Source of the DNA: Gonium pectorale
Lineage: Eukaryota; Chlorophyta; Chlorophyceae; Chlamydomonadales; Volvocaceae
Assembly: GCA_001584585.1 (NCBI GenBank)
Contig: LSYV01000012.1
Span: forward strand, 996,793-1,050,730
DNA: 53,938 nt
Reading direction: 5' to 3'
Shown: positions 12,194 through 24,179 of the stretch, piece by piece
Numbering within the stretch: position 1 is the stretch's first letter
How the letters are laid out: every line of letters starts with the position of its first letter
The notes under the pieces: generated by a model
What the model was told of the DNA's origin: nothing
The model's input: only the letters and a program-made list of their open reading frames with translations
The model's database searches: none
Translations under genes and position numbers: made by a program

Positions 12194-14181
12194 GCTCCGG
12201 GACGTCCCGAGATGCACGGGAGGCCGGCACGGGGGCTCCGGTTGATGCGGATAGCCGGCAGTGCACTGGGCAACGGACGGGTGGCGCGGACGCGCGGGTA
12301 AGCGCGGGTCGCCGAAGCGATGCACCAGCGCTTCATGCGTAGCGACGGGCGCCGAGTGAGGCACCCTAGTTCGGCATTTGGTCGTCGTCGTCACGGTGCA
12401 GCTGTGTCCGGGCGGCGTGGAGCTGCCCCGACGTTGGGTGCCTGTGCCTGTGATGCTGCTGGGCGGTTGCGGAAGGGGTTGTGTGGCGGGCTGCTGTGCC
12501 GTTAGTGGCGCGGAGACCGTTGCTGCACGTCAGGCGGCACGCTGGCACAGACGCTGTCGGGTGCTTGCAATGCTGGAGGTGGTGTGGCGCACGAATTGTT
12601 CCCAGTCGGTTGCGAGGGGTCTCTGCAACAAGCGGTGGCCGGCAAGAGGGTCGCAACAGGTAGTAGGAGGCAGGAAGGCGGCTGGGGGCTAGTGAGCAAG
12701 CGGCCTTTCGGATGCGCAGAAGAAAGGACTTCAGGGGACTGACCGAAGAATGCGTAGCGGCACTTGTACGAGCAACCGCCGGGGTTTGCGGGCGCATCGT
12801 CTCGTACCAATTCGTACTCTGTCGTACGCCATCGTACGGGAAGCTATATGTTGGCCTGTGGTGCTTGGGCGCGAGGACTGGCACGCGTGGCGATCTGCGC
12901 AACGCAGGAAGAGCAGATATAATAAGGACCGCTACTACTCATGACAGACTGCGTTCGGTGCCGAGGCGTGTTTTGGCGCGTTTGGTGGCCCTCCCTCGCT
13001 CACGAGGGCATCCTCGACTCACTTTCGGCGCGGGGCCCAGCCGTGCACAGCCGCGGCTGCACGAGCCGGGGCCCCGGGGGGCATGCAGTAAGGGAAGTCG
13101 CGGAGTTCTGCCGAGCTGCGTTCAGTGGAGGCCTTCAAGAGCATCCCTGTGTTGCACGGCGTTGGTGTGGAGGTGAGGTTGCGACGTGTCGTTGAGGCAG
13201 GTCGGGGGCTTTGCCTGTGGGGGCAAGCTATCGCTGTTCGGGTGTGTCGCGTTGGTCAGTTGGACTGCAGCGGGCGGCACTAGGAGAGGGCTTTGCTCTG
13301 TGGTTCAGGCGCAGAAGCGGGCGTGGGATCTGCGTGTGACAGCCCCTGGGTACCGGTTCCTCGAGGAACAGGCCTGCGGGAAAGCTGCCAGATTGTGCGC
13401 CTCTCCTGGGGATGCCAGCATTGCCAGGGTGCGGGTACAGGCTGGCGTGTCTGGGGCCCTCTGTGTGCCGGCTCTGCCTACGGCGGTCTAGGCCTAGCAG
13501 CCGGGCCGTATGGCGCGATGACTTTTGCCATGGCACTCGTATATCCGTGTTTGCCAATGCTTTGAGGGACTTCACTGACGCGGATTGCCGTGTAGTTGCG
13601 CAAAAGCCTTAGTCTCCAGGCGCGGGTGTGCGTGCATGCTTTTCGCGCGTTTGTGTTGCGAGTTCGTGCAGGACCCGGGCAGTGGTGCGAGAGGGCATAG
13701 CTGAAATAGGGAGTTGCACGTGGGCTGCCTTGCGACTAAGCCATCCTCGGCTCGAGGTGGAGGCAGAGGAAGGAGGAGCGCGTGGTAGGGATCACGCGAT
13801 GGTTTATGGTGCCAGCCTCCACGAGCCTCCAGAATGGGGCCGCCCACGTTTCTCTATCCATACCTTTTTATCCACATGCCATCTCGGCGGGCTTGTTTGG
13901 GCAGGCGGCTGTTCACAACGATTGCCAGATATTCAGCGCGCTGTGAACGGGAGCGCCCCTGCGGATGAAGCAGTTTGGCGCGGGATCGGCACCCTCCACG
14001 AGTATCGCCCAGCCCTCACTTCAATGCACAGCCGGACGCTGCCAGCTCCCGGGGCCCACTTGGCGGGCATGGCCCATATGGCGGTACCTGCTCAGGGCCA
14101 TGCACGCCGTGCGTCCATGAACATGCGCACCAGGCAAGCCCGTTTGCCACCCGCCACCCGCCCGTTTCCGGGCGTGTCGGT
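12194..14181. other. Non-coding interval downstream of PEX3
   Basis: This stretch probably starts with the 3' UTR of PEX3. I see no exon series with consistent phases. A cluster of cgtac motifs at about 12800-12840 is the only local pattern noted. Confidence 0.4.
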
Positions 14182-14703
14182 TCAGCGCATCGCCAGCCCT
14201 GCGAGCCTGTCCATTGCAACCAGCGAGTCCTGGCTGGTAAGTGCGCCCAGGTGCTGGCAAGACGGGGTGGCCGGACAGCTCAGGCCCCCCCTCTCGACGT
14301 ACGCGCAGGTCCGTGCGAGCTCCGGAACCTGCAGCCCCTGCTGCGTGGGGCTGGTCTGCACATACTCTGCGGGCAGCTCCTGTGACCTGGCTCCCATGCC
14401 GGAGCTCACCCACACCTGGTCCAGGAGGCAGGAGCTGCCCGCCTCAGGTTACTGTTATGGATGGCTTGTCGCAGTGTTTGAGGCAGAGGCGCCCAAGGTC
14501 ACATAAAGCCGGAGGAATGGGCCTTGTGCAATCAGTGTGATGACGGACAGCTCCAGCGAGCGCATCTGCGATTGCCAGCGCACATAGGCCTGATGCACCG
14601 CCTTGTCGCGCACGCTCCGCCGCCAGTACTTAAATCGGTCACGCCCTGCACGGTATCTTCGCAACGCATTACCGGCTCCTACCCGCACCCGAAAAGCTAG
14701 CAC
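14182..14703 (-). CDS. Unrecognised minus-strand gene, two 3' exons
   Basis: The last exon is 14182-14415, with TGA at its low end. It joins in phase 0 to an upstream exon at 14503-14703 or longer through a CTTTAT|GTGACC donor and a GGACCAG|GTG acceptor. The upstream exon encodes a basic, aromatic stretch (FKYWRRSVRDK...AYVRWQSQMRSLEL) that leads into a hydrophobic one (SVITLIAQGPFLRLY). The last exon is polar, with PELARTCAYVERGGL and CPATPSCQ motifs. The general pattern resembles multi-pass membrane proteins of volvocine algae, but I do not recognise the family. The 5' end was not found. Base composition is less GC-biased than in neighbouring genes, so this could be a decayed copy. Confidence 0.35.
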
Positions 14704-14722
14704 GGATTCCCCGGCAGGCCGT

Positions 14723-14727
14723 TTACA
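14723..14727 (-). promoter_or_regulatory. Candidate TGTAA poly(A) signal
   Basis: TGTAA on the minus strand, about 560 bases beyond the stop codon of the TSNAXIP1-like gene. TGTAA is the usual polyadenylation motif in Chlamydomonas-type algae. A five-base match is weak evidence alone. Confidence 0.3.
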
Positions 14728-15289
14728 CTCGTGTGTACGTCCATTCCACTCGGCTAAACGTAAGGCATGATCCTGGCCCTGACCCTTGCCTGGAAACGGG
14801 ATATCCGTTTGTCACAACGCACTCGCTAGCCACACTCACACGGGGTGTGATGCCCAACATGGCCATGGATTCCGTACCATGCACCTCCGCCCGCCTGCAG
14901 CTCCTAGTCCCCTTGCACGGCGTTGGCGTCGTGAGACGAGGCAGTGCTCGCGCTCTGGCGCATTCGCACGGGGTGCTGAGGGCGCTAACGCCCCGGGAGC
15001 ACAACACCGTCCCTCTTCCCAACCAGCACACACCCTATCCACAGAACGCCAAAGCCGTGCGAGCGGGTAACCCTTTGCGCAGGGCACGCGATCACCGCGG
15101 AGCGCGTAAAGCCATGGGAGCCGCAAAGCACGCATAATCTCTTGGATTTTCAATGACAGGCCCATTCCGGCATCTTAGCTTAGGAGGTTCCTATAGCACC
15201 AGCACTCACACGAGCTCAGGTGGGGACGGCGCAGCTACCATTCATTTCGCCAAAGCACCCTCAGTACCGTACTGTCAGTACCTACTGAG

Positions 15290-18200
15290 TCAGTACCTCT
15301 GCCTTGGAAGGCGGCTTGGAATGTAGAAGCCCCCCGCACAGCGTATGTCCTGCCCGGCTATTGACTCTCCTTCAACGGCAACAGCCACCCACTCTACTGC
15401 CGGCGACGCGGCTACGACGGCTCGGGCGCAAGGGGGGGGGCCCCGCCCCGCTTCCCCGTCCCCAGCTGGGCCTTTCGCCTCCGTGCCCCCCTCCGTTGAT
15501 GATTCCGCGACGGGCTCTTGTGTCGCCTCGCCACCAGCGGCTGCCACCGCTGCCGCCGCCGCTGCTGCCGCCACGCCGCCGCGCCTGAAGCTGGTGCTTG
15601 GCGACTGGAAGAGGCTGGCGGCCGCCGCGGCAGCGACACCGCTGGGCGCCGGCCCGTGTAAGTCGTCCATTCCGCCCAGCTCCGACGCAAGGAAATGCTC
15701 ATCCTGATGGTCGATTTAAGGTGAGAAACAAGGATAAGCAAGCCGTGATGGGGCACGAGGGCAACACGAGGAGCCCAACGTAATCCATTGGGCACTGTGT
15801 GGGGAGCATATCTGGATACTGGACCCCACTGCCCTACTACACACACTGGTGATATGGGAGCGGTGGACCCAGGGGAGTGATGGGCTTTGAGGATGCAACG
15901 GGGAGGGGAGGGGAGGGGAAGGAGAGGCCGGAACGTGGGAGGCTCGAGAGCGCGGAATCGGGCGGCAGGGAAAGGGTGGGAGGCAGGAAGTCAGGAGGTG
16001 GGGCGGTCACTCGGGCCGGCCACAGGCGAGGGTGGAACAGGGGTCCTGTTGGCGTTGGTGCGTGTCGGGTTAGGTGCTACAGCCCTGCCAGGCGCGCATG
16101 CGACGCGTCTGGGTTGGGCTCTGCGTTTGCCTGCCGCATGTGAGAGTGCCGGTGGCGAGCTGACTGGCTTAGCGCCTCTCAGGACATGCCTTGTCGCTAG
16201 TATCTCGGGCTAACGGGCCATCTGGACCCATAACTCTGTTTGGACTGCTAGGAAACGCGTGGCCAGCACCACACCGAGGGGCTGGTCCCGTGCAGCAAGG
16301 ACTGAGGTGTGCAGCAGCTGCTCGGACGAACAGAGGAGCAGCACTGCGGCGGGCTTCGCAGGGCAGCTGCAGCCGCTTAGGGCTGCAGGCTGTCCCTTTG
16401 GGTTGAGCAAGGGGGAACAGCGGTCCCCCACACCCCTCGCCTCGCAGCGTTGAGGTGGTCTTGCGTTTGGGCGGGTAGCGCCCCTCGCCAGCGTTGGCCC
16501 GGAGATGTAACACCACATACACACATACCGCGCCTTGCGGCCTACGTTTACCCCAGCTCCGGCTCGGCCCGTTCCGGTCCACGCAGCATCTGCTCTGCAA
16601 GCGGCCCTGTCCACCGCCCCCACTCGCCCTGTTCGAACCCCGGGCCCCTCATGGAGTACCCGTCTGGCACAATCGACAGACCGCGCCCCTTCACCAGCCC
16701 TGTCCCGCGCCGCCCGCACCTCCTTTGTGAGCGGCCCGATCTTCAGCCCCTGTAAGTGGCTGCTGAGCGGCTTGGCGGCCCACTGCTCCTCCTCTGCAAG
16801 CAGCTCTGTGAGGCGCGTGTTCGTAGCGCGCAGCTGCTCCACCAGAACGCGCATGCGGGCCTCCTCCGCCCTGCGGGTGTGCGGCGCCGCGCGTGTCAGG
16901 GGAATGGTAAGAGAAGACGACTGCGCTGCAAGAACGGCTAAACTTCAAGAGGAGCAAAGAGCTGGAGGCGAGGAAGGCCCAAGAACCGCAGAGTGCTCAA
17001 CTGCGGAGAGAGGCGCTCTGCTGATAGCGCAGGTGCTCCAGCCGCGGCGCGTGTGGGCCGCTTCAGCAGTGCGGGCGTGCGGGTGAAGAAAGTATGCAAG
17101 GCGACCGGCAAACGTCAGAGGCAAACGAGGCAAGCGAGTCTGAGCGCAACGTGCAGGCGACAACGCCCCAGCCAAGCACAGGCCGCACAAACCCCTCGAT
17201 CTAGGCCATCGCCCTTCTTCTCGGCCAAGCCCCGCCCGGCCAGCCTTACTGCGCCTCCCGCAGATCCTTCTCAGCCAGCTGCTTCTTCTTCTCGGCGCGG
17301 GCCGCCCGCTCGCGCAGCTCATGCAGTCGCGCAAGAGCAGAGGCGCGGAACGACAGATCCTCTGCAATGACGGGCAACGGCGGGATGATCGAGGAGGTTA
17401 GGCGAAGGGGCGCTGGAGTGCCTGCGGCAGCCGCGGCGTGGGGCGGGTCTGCCCTGCAATAGAGCTTGGAGGGGGCAGCCCCATGGGGCAAGCGACACGG
17501 CCGGTCCGTTGCCTTCTTATAAGCGGCTTTCAAGGAGCCAGCTCGCAGGGCCGCCATACGCGTCTAGCATGCAATAACGCGTCCATCATGGCTTGATGCC
17601 AGCAGCGCAGAGCGCCAGTGAGCCGTGCCGTTATCTGGAACCTGCCGTTGTGGCCCCGCGCAGCATTGCCGCTGGCGCCCACCTGCCAAGACCTGGCCGC
17701 GGACTTCGGCCGTAGCCCGCTCCCGCTCCAGCTCGTTCTTGGCCATGGCGTACCGCATCTCCACATTCTCCTGCACGTGCGTTGTTAGCAAGTGGTGAAC
17801 GGGCGGACAGGATGCGAAACCATCTGCGGATGTTGAGGACGTGACGTGCGCCATGGAGGGTGGAGCAAAACCACATGGCGACCACTGCCAGCCAAGTAGC
17901 ACCCGTATGGGGGCGCCAAGATCATACGGCTCAGACCACGCGGCACGCCTGTCCGGCGGACCACGGCAACAGCCCCCAGACTTTACAGCCGCAAGGAAGA
18001 GGGCACGGCACCCTAGCGCCTCGGTCGCAAAGCGCTCGCCGTATGCCCGCTCCAATGTCCCATCCTCATGGCCCCCAACCCGTCGCGCGTCCCAAGCCCT
18101 CCCAGGCGGCAGCTGCCATGCGCGAGCCACGCTGCTAGCCTGCCACACCGCGGCTCGCGTTCCGCGGCTCGCGTGGCGCCGCACCTGCGCGCTGCGGACT

Positions 18201-19727
18201 CCCTCGTTGAGCGCCCGGTCGAACTCGGCCTGTATGCGGCTGAGCAGCGGCGCATAGGTCGAAAAGCCCGCCACGAAGGCCGCCAGGACCTGCAGCCCGA
18301 TGGGCGGAAGCGGGGGCAGAGTAGGGAAAGAGGCTTCTCACAGGGTCCCTTGTGCCAAACCACACGGTCTGCTTGGGCTGACGGCCTGCTTGGGCAGACA
18401 AACTGCTTCAGGTCTTGGCTAGAAGCCCGACGGCACCTGCACCCCTACCCGGCAGAGCCGGAAGGCCCCTTAGCGCGCACAGTAACCCGTCGCCGCCGCA
18501 GGTCGGCGGACAGCTTTTAGGACTAAGCGGCCGCAAGCTGTGTACGAAAAGGGGGTTTCCCGCAAGCGCCCGCTCCCAGCCGCCAAAGCCGTCCCAGACC
18601 GCATGCCGGTGTACAACTGGATGGCCTCCCGGTGACGCCCACCTATGCTCCGTAACAGTGATTATGGATAGAACCCACCAAGCCATCTTCCTACGCAACC
18701 GCAACCAACCCCGCTGCCGGCACTCGCCTGTCTGTGCGCGTCCAGCGACAGGTTCGCCGCCAGCTTCGGGTCCCGCTCCCTCGCGCTGCCCAGCGGCCCC
18801 ACACTGGCCGCCTTGTCGTTTGCTCTCAGGCGGTCTACCAGGATGGCCTCCAGCTCCTGGAGCAGCTTGGGAGGCCGGCTGGCCACGCGGGGAAAGACCT
18901 GCCAGTGCAGGAGATGACCACCAGATAAGCTTTTTGGCGCTTTATTCCTGCTAACCAACGAGGTTGACATGCCGCCGCGGTGGACGTGGAAGTGTGTACA
19001 TCAGTGCATGCGATTTGGGGGTAGCGCGGAGGGGTGGCTGGTGGAAGCGCCCGCTATCAGACGTTGCCGCGCCAGCTTGTGCCAGCTTGAAGATTCCGCA
19101 TGTTATGGGGAGCAACGAGGTGCATACTCCGCGCGGACTCAGTACCAACCGCCTTCAACACTTAGACGCGCTGCTGTTCCAGCCCCCCCACCAGACACAC
19201 ACAACATGCATAGATCTTCTAGATAATATAGAACTCACCCGACACCCGCTCAAACCCGCTTATGAGCCCCATGAGCGCCCCTTCGCCCGTTCATCCCGTC
19301 CTCACAGACTCCCCAGCTCCGCTCCCAGGCACACGCCCGTGGCACCACCCGTGGTGCAAGCCCTGTGTGCCGAAGCCCACCTCCAGGAATCCAGGGTCGT
19401 TGGCGCTCTGCGTTATCGTGTCAGGCCCATTCCTGTTTGTCCCGAATTTGCTGACCAGCGCGTCCTTGATGGCCACCTGTGTCTCCGCAGCTGCGTGCGC
19501 AAAGATGCGCACGTCATTCCGCTGCCACTGCAGCTCGTGGTGAAGAGCCCTGCGCGTTCCCCGACGACAGTCACCCGCGGTGAGTGCGCCAACGACACGG
19601 GGTATGCCCCTCCCAGCGCGACCACCGCGTCCAGATGGCAGCGCCTCGTGCGGACTTACGGTAGGGAACCGTCATCATAGCCTGACTCCTCCACGTATGT
19701 TGTCGCCACGGCGCCACCGCGCGACAT
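15290..19727 (-). CDS. TSNAXIP1-like coiled-coil protein (probable ciliary)
   Basis: Eight exons, in transcript order: 19660-19727, 19381-19549, 18728-18898, 18185-18289, 17683-17770, 17250-17361, 16720-16870, 15290-15703. They sum to 1278 nt (425 residues), and every phase agrees. The diagnostic part is PPKLLQELEAIL...SLDAHRQ joined to VLAAFVAGFSTYAPLLSRIQ, which matches the N-terminal domain of translin-associated factor X-interacting protein 1 ('LEELE.YL', then 'F..Y.PLL..I..E'). Heptad-like helices follow (NELERERATAE, LRERAARAEKKKQLAEKDL, LRATNTRLTELLAEEE), and the tail is Ala-rich and probably disordered. The vertebrate protein is a testis/sperm coiled-coil protein; a flagellar role here is inference. 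Intron 3 needs a GC donor (CAG|GCGAGT). The last intron, about 1 kb, carries a dispersed repeat. It is divergent from the HYLS1-like gene. Confidence 0.7.
16358..16465. repeat. Dispersed 108-bp repeat, copy A
   Basis: This stretch matches 53831-53938 in the same orientation at roughly 92 percent identity by eye, with no gaps. It lies in the last intron of the TSNAXIP1-like gene. The other copy runs off the window edge, so the true element is longer. The sequence just beyond copy A (ggagatgtaacaccacatac) may mark an element end. Confidence 0.8.
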
Positions 19728-20310
19728 CCCCGTGGCGCCGAGCCCAGCGAGTTTGCTGTGGAAGAATTATGACCACCTCATGACATACAGGTGCACAAGT
19801 TGTGCGCTAATCCCGTCATAGAGAGCCAAACTCTTTGGCGTAATGTGCGCCTTCTTATCTTCGTTACCAGTGCGCTAAAGATGCAAGTAGCTGCTCTGTT
19901 ATTTGATTTAGTACGTTAGAAATCCCAGCAAACGTCCTAAAAATCTTAGCTTGTTCGGTGGTGGTGAAGGGCAGGCATGTAATTGGAGATAAAAAGATAT
20001 ACGTGTATACATAGGAGACTTTCTTGCTTTTGCCCTACTGCCGACGGGATGGCACGGCAGGCACAAATCCAGGAGGGAACTGATTTGGAGCCAGGGTGTC
20101 ATAGTTATGCATAACAGTCCAACGCTACAGGGCTACACACACATTTTCTTCAACTGAGGCTTCAACGCTGGCCCCGACAGCTCGCTACAGCCCTAGCAGG
20201 GGCTTTTCGCCCTTGACGTTTGGCCGTTCCAACCGTGTGCAACAGACGCCCTCTCTACGCACAGAATAGAGGCAGTGGAAATACACGCAGGAATAGAGAA
20301 CCAGTAGAAA
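19728..20310. promoter_or_regulatory. Divergent promoter region of TSNAXIP1-like and HYLS1-like genes
   Basis: 583 bases separate the two start codons, which face away from each other. The centre is much more AT-rich than the flanking exons (for example 19850-20010), which fits a shared promoter. I did not find a defined TATA box or a known ciliary regulatory motif. Both 5' UTRs must also lie here. Confidence 0.5.
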
Positions 20311-22544
20311 ATGATTGACCTGCAGGCTCTCAAGGCCCAGCTCAAGCTGCTGGGCCACAATCTGCCTGACTCGCAGGTAGTCAAGGAGCCGACCCAGTTT
20401 GCCTTGTTCCTTCTTAGCGTGCAGGGCTATGCTTCTCGTGTAGGTGGTTGCCATCCTGAAAGAGATGAATATCGACTTTGAGGGCACGGCCGGCGAGCCG
20501 GCTGCCGGCGAGGAGCATGACGACGTGGAGGAGGAGCCGGGTGGGTTATTGGAGCCGAATCCTCATGAGGGGATCGGGTTGCATGTGCCTGGCAACGCCG
20601 TGATGTAACCTTGTGGCTTGCAGGGAACCGGCGGGAGTCGGGCAAGTCACGTTCCAACCCAGCCCGAACTGGCAGCATTCTCGACAGCTTCCATGAACGG
20701 CAACAGGAGCAACACCAAGCGGCGCCCGTCACGGCCATGCCTTACGGTTACACGGAGCAGGGCCGCTTCACGGCCCTTCGTTTCGGTGTGAGCGGGCCAC
20801 CTGCGGTAATACACGAGGGCCAGGAGGAGGGTGGATACGATGAAGAAGACGACTGCAGCAACAGCGATGACGCCACTGACATCGATGGCGACGCCGTCAG
20901 TGCCGGCGAGGACGGGGAGGGGCTAGAGTCGGACGACCAGGGCCCGGCCTGCCGGCACTGCTCACCCGGCAAGCATGAACACCAGCACACAGCAGTTATG
21001 GGCCCATCAAGAAGCGGGCCAGAGACCATTGGGCCTTCCTCAGCATCGCTGCTTGGCGGTGCCCGCACCATGATGCTCAGCACAAATTGCGGCTGGGCTT
21101 CGTCACGCGGGGAGACTTTGTACGATCCTGCGGAGTCTATAGGACAGCTCAGCTTGGGCCCCGATGCAGCAGCCCAGGGCCGGAGCCACGCAGCCCGCAA
21201 GCCCACGACCACGACGGCACGGCTGGGTGCCTTCTCGAACTCCCTGCTCGAACGGCCGTCCTCCGCAACTGCGCAGCTATCCAGCGGCACCAGGGCGCGG
21301 AACAACCTCCCGGTCGGGTCGGCCAAACCGCAACCCGTCCAGGCGTGCTCCTCGGGGTGAGTCGGGCACCCTCCTTAGGACCGTTGCTTTGCACTCGGCA
21401 GGTACCTGCTTGCAGGCTCTGGGTCGTGGGCTCCGGCAGTCGAGGACGAATTCATACCTTGCCGGTTGTTTAAGCGTGCTGGCAGAACGCCATCTACGTG
21501 CTTGCCCCCTGGCCGTGAACAGGCTTTCCGACGATGACGGCAGTGACGTGTTCTTCGCCGATGCCAACAAGCGGCAGCCGGCAGGCGCTAGAGCGCTTCC
21601 AGGAGGGCGCTCGTGGGTGCATCCGCCGCGGGGAAGCTCAGCGCGGGACGGCTCTGCGGCGCCCCAGCCGGCGGCTCACGGGCGCACGACTGTCGCACGG
21701 CGGGCGGCCGCTGCTGACAATGGCCACGGCATGCCCCGGGATGCCTGGCTGGCTGAGCAGTACGGACTACACGACCACCTGAACGCCGGAGGCGACGACG
21801 ACGTGCCTGCACGGAGCCCAATCAGCCCTCAGGTCCGCCCGCGTAGCACGAAGGGCCGCGGGTTCCTTTTCCTAAGCCATGCTAATATTCGCTCAGCGTG
21901 ACGAGCTTAACTCGGTAGGGATACCATACGTGATTTGCGGCTTTGTCTTTGCGTGCTGCAGCACCGAGGCGACACCCTCCTTGGTTATGTGCGCTGCATC
22001 TTCATCTCACGGCATGCAGGCGAGCACTCGGAGCTTCGTTAGCCGGGCGTCAACGCGGGGCACAAAGACCGGTACCAAAAAGGTGGACCGCGTGCAGCGC
22101 TACCAGGAGCTGCAGCAGGAATGGAGCCAAAACAGGTGCGACGTCCTTTTCTCACGTGACGGGATGCAGCCTGCGATGTGCTGTTGTCTGGATGCATGCT
22201 GTTCGGCGACTTGCCAACCTGAAGTTGGGCCGTCGCGCTTGAGGATTTGAGCCCGGTCCCTGTCCAATCCGCCCGTCGCAAACAGCACCTTGCCTGCTTG
22301 GCCCCTTGCTAGGTTCCTGAAGCAGGCGGGCGGCGCCACGCGGAGCACCGCGCGCAAGCCTGTCAACTTCCACAACTACTTCGCGTCCCTGCACGCAGCC
22401 GAGGAGGTGGAGCGGAAGCGAATGTTGCGTGAGACCCGCGAAAAGACCAAGAAGGTGCTCGCCACTGCGACGGAGGCGCCAACAGCCAACCGCCGCGACG
22501 GGCTGCGCTGGCAGACCCGGATGCGGCTCAAAGCGCAGGAGTGA
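20311..22544 (+). CDS. HYLS1: HYLS1-like centriole/ciliogenesis protein
   Basis: Six exons: 20311-20376, 20444-20540, 20624-21356, 21523-21832, 22020-22135, 22313-22544. They sum to 1554 nt (517 residues) with all phases consistent. The N-terminus (MIDLQALKAQLKLLGHNLPD, then SQVVAILKEMNIDFEG) has the form of the HYLS-1 box: a short amphipathic segment with 'LG.n.p...v...L'. The C-terminus has DRVQRYQELQQEW and ends RRDGLRWQTRMRL, comparable to the 'V..Y......W' and 'LRW..R' motifs of HYLS1. HYLS1 is a core centriolar protein needed to convert centrioles into cilium-bearing basal bodies. The middle (exons 3-4) is acidic, then Ser/Ala/Thr-rich and probably disordered. Intron 1 is only 67 bases. 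The closest alternative is an uncharacterised algal protein sharing only the C-terminal motif. Confidence 0.6.
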
Positions 22545-24179
22545 AGCATGTTGCTAGTGGTCTGAGCGTTGCATGACAAGTGGCGATCAACGCTTGGGCT
22601 GGGGCTCGGGCGACCATTTACTGCCGCTTGTAGGGGGTTCAGGTGAACTTTTCCGTTCGTGCCATGTGCTTCAACATGGGAGTACGCTTAGCGCTTGGCT
22701 CGCGTGCATCACGCGTGCCAGCAGATCCGAACTCCAGGCTGGCCTAGCCGGGACAATTTTGACCCTAGGCGGCCGCACTGCGAGGGCCTGCGGGATATGA
22801 TTGAATAACTCAAGCACCCGGGAATACCTGACGTAATGTCACATGCCAATCGAGTGGCATCATCTACGGCGTGCCCAGCAAATGCTTCCCAGTAACATGA
22901 AAAACGTGTGTTGGCTCCTTACACTGAACACGGCGCGCTGGTAGCGCTGAGTGTTTTCATGTTCAGGATGGCGCCGCTGCCATGGTTGGAATGCGTTGGT
23001 ACATGTGGCGTCGAAGCTGTGCTACGGGATTTTGTACTGCACGCAAAGTCCACTTGAGAAGTGTTTGGCTGTCTGAAGGCTGCCGTGGTCTCAGCTGGCG
23101 CATGCAAGTGTGATTTGGAGGACGCGGCTTGTTAAATTGTATGTTCAGCTGGACACGCTGGAGCCTATTTGCACGGCACTGAGTAATGGTGACCTAAGGA
23201 ATGGGCGTGGCGCTACGCATGACAAACAGTTATCGACCTTCGCTGGTCCCCTAGCAGCTTGGGAGGCTCCTAAACCCCAAGCACGGAAGGGTGCAATGTC
23301 ACGCAGCAGCATCCTGCGCTCAAACAAGTAGACAGAACGTACAGCACTGCATCGCAACTCGCTTGGTGTTGGGTGGGCTGGTCGTATCTGTCGTATGGGC
23401 ACCTATGGACCGCTGGTCACCGGCAGACCGATGGCGGAGTTGGCGACTCAGCTGGAACCCCCTAAACTAGGTCTCAAGCAAGGTAAATGCGACGCCCCGC
23501 TAAACCGTCTGAGAGGATTGGTCACGGGATCGGTCGGGCTCACTTGCATCACCCACCTCGTGCACCTTTTGTACTGACCCGCACCTTACTGGTGACGCCT
23601 GTAGAGGCGGCTCCCTCCCCAAGCCACGATACCTCTCTCCGTGTAACTTGACCCGACACTCAACCCCAAATGCCCCCGCCCTCTGTGATCGCTCGCCATG
23701 AGCTGACCTTGGCGCCCCCCGCTTAGCCCGCTTCTTGCGTTCTTCGTTGAGCATGCAGAGTGTCGTCCTGGTCCGTTCGGCGTGGAGAAACAACTTCACT
23801 GACAAGTTGCGACGGGGACGGGGAGTGACGGGCGTAGCAGTACAAAGTGGGTGAGTGGAGCCTGACAAACCCAATGCTACACCCCCGTGCACGGGCAACC
23901 ACGGCGGAGTTGTTGTTGCAAACCGCCTGCTTGCGAAGCTAAAGCACCACTGGGCAATTCGCCTGACTTATACCCATACCAAAGCGGGAGCAACGTTCGA
24001 GTTACGACCTTGACCACCAACCACCGACCTTTGACGACCGACACGGTACATAACATATATTGCTAAAAGAAGTGACTGGCTCATTGCAGATAATGTTTCG
24101 CTGTCAGTAGCTTGGTTACCGGGTTTGCCTAGCTGCTGTCAATAAGCTACTGTAGTGCAGCCAGCTGCGGTAAAGCAGA
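22545..24179. other. Non-coding interval
   Basis: Probably the 3' UTR of the HYLS1-like gene followed by the promoter of the coiled-coil gene. Open frames here are short and without coherent splice sites. The part around 23950-24170 is AT-richer, as expected for a promoter. Confidence 0.4.

Noticed and set aside
13628..14506. 292-codon plus-strand frame
   Set aside because: No domain or splice support, and the opposite strand gives a better two-exon reading over part of it.
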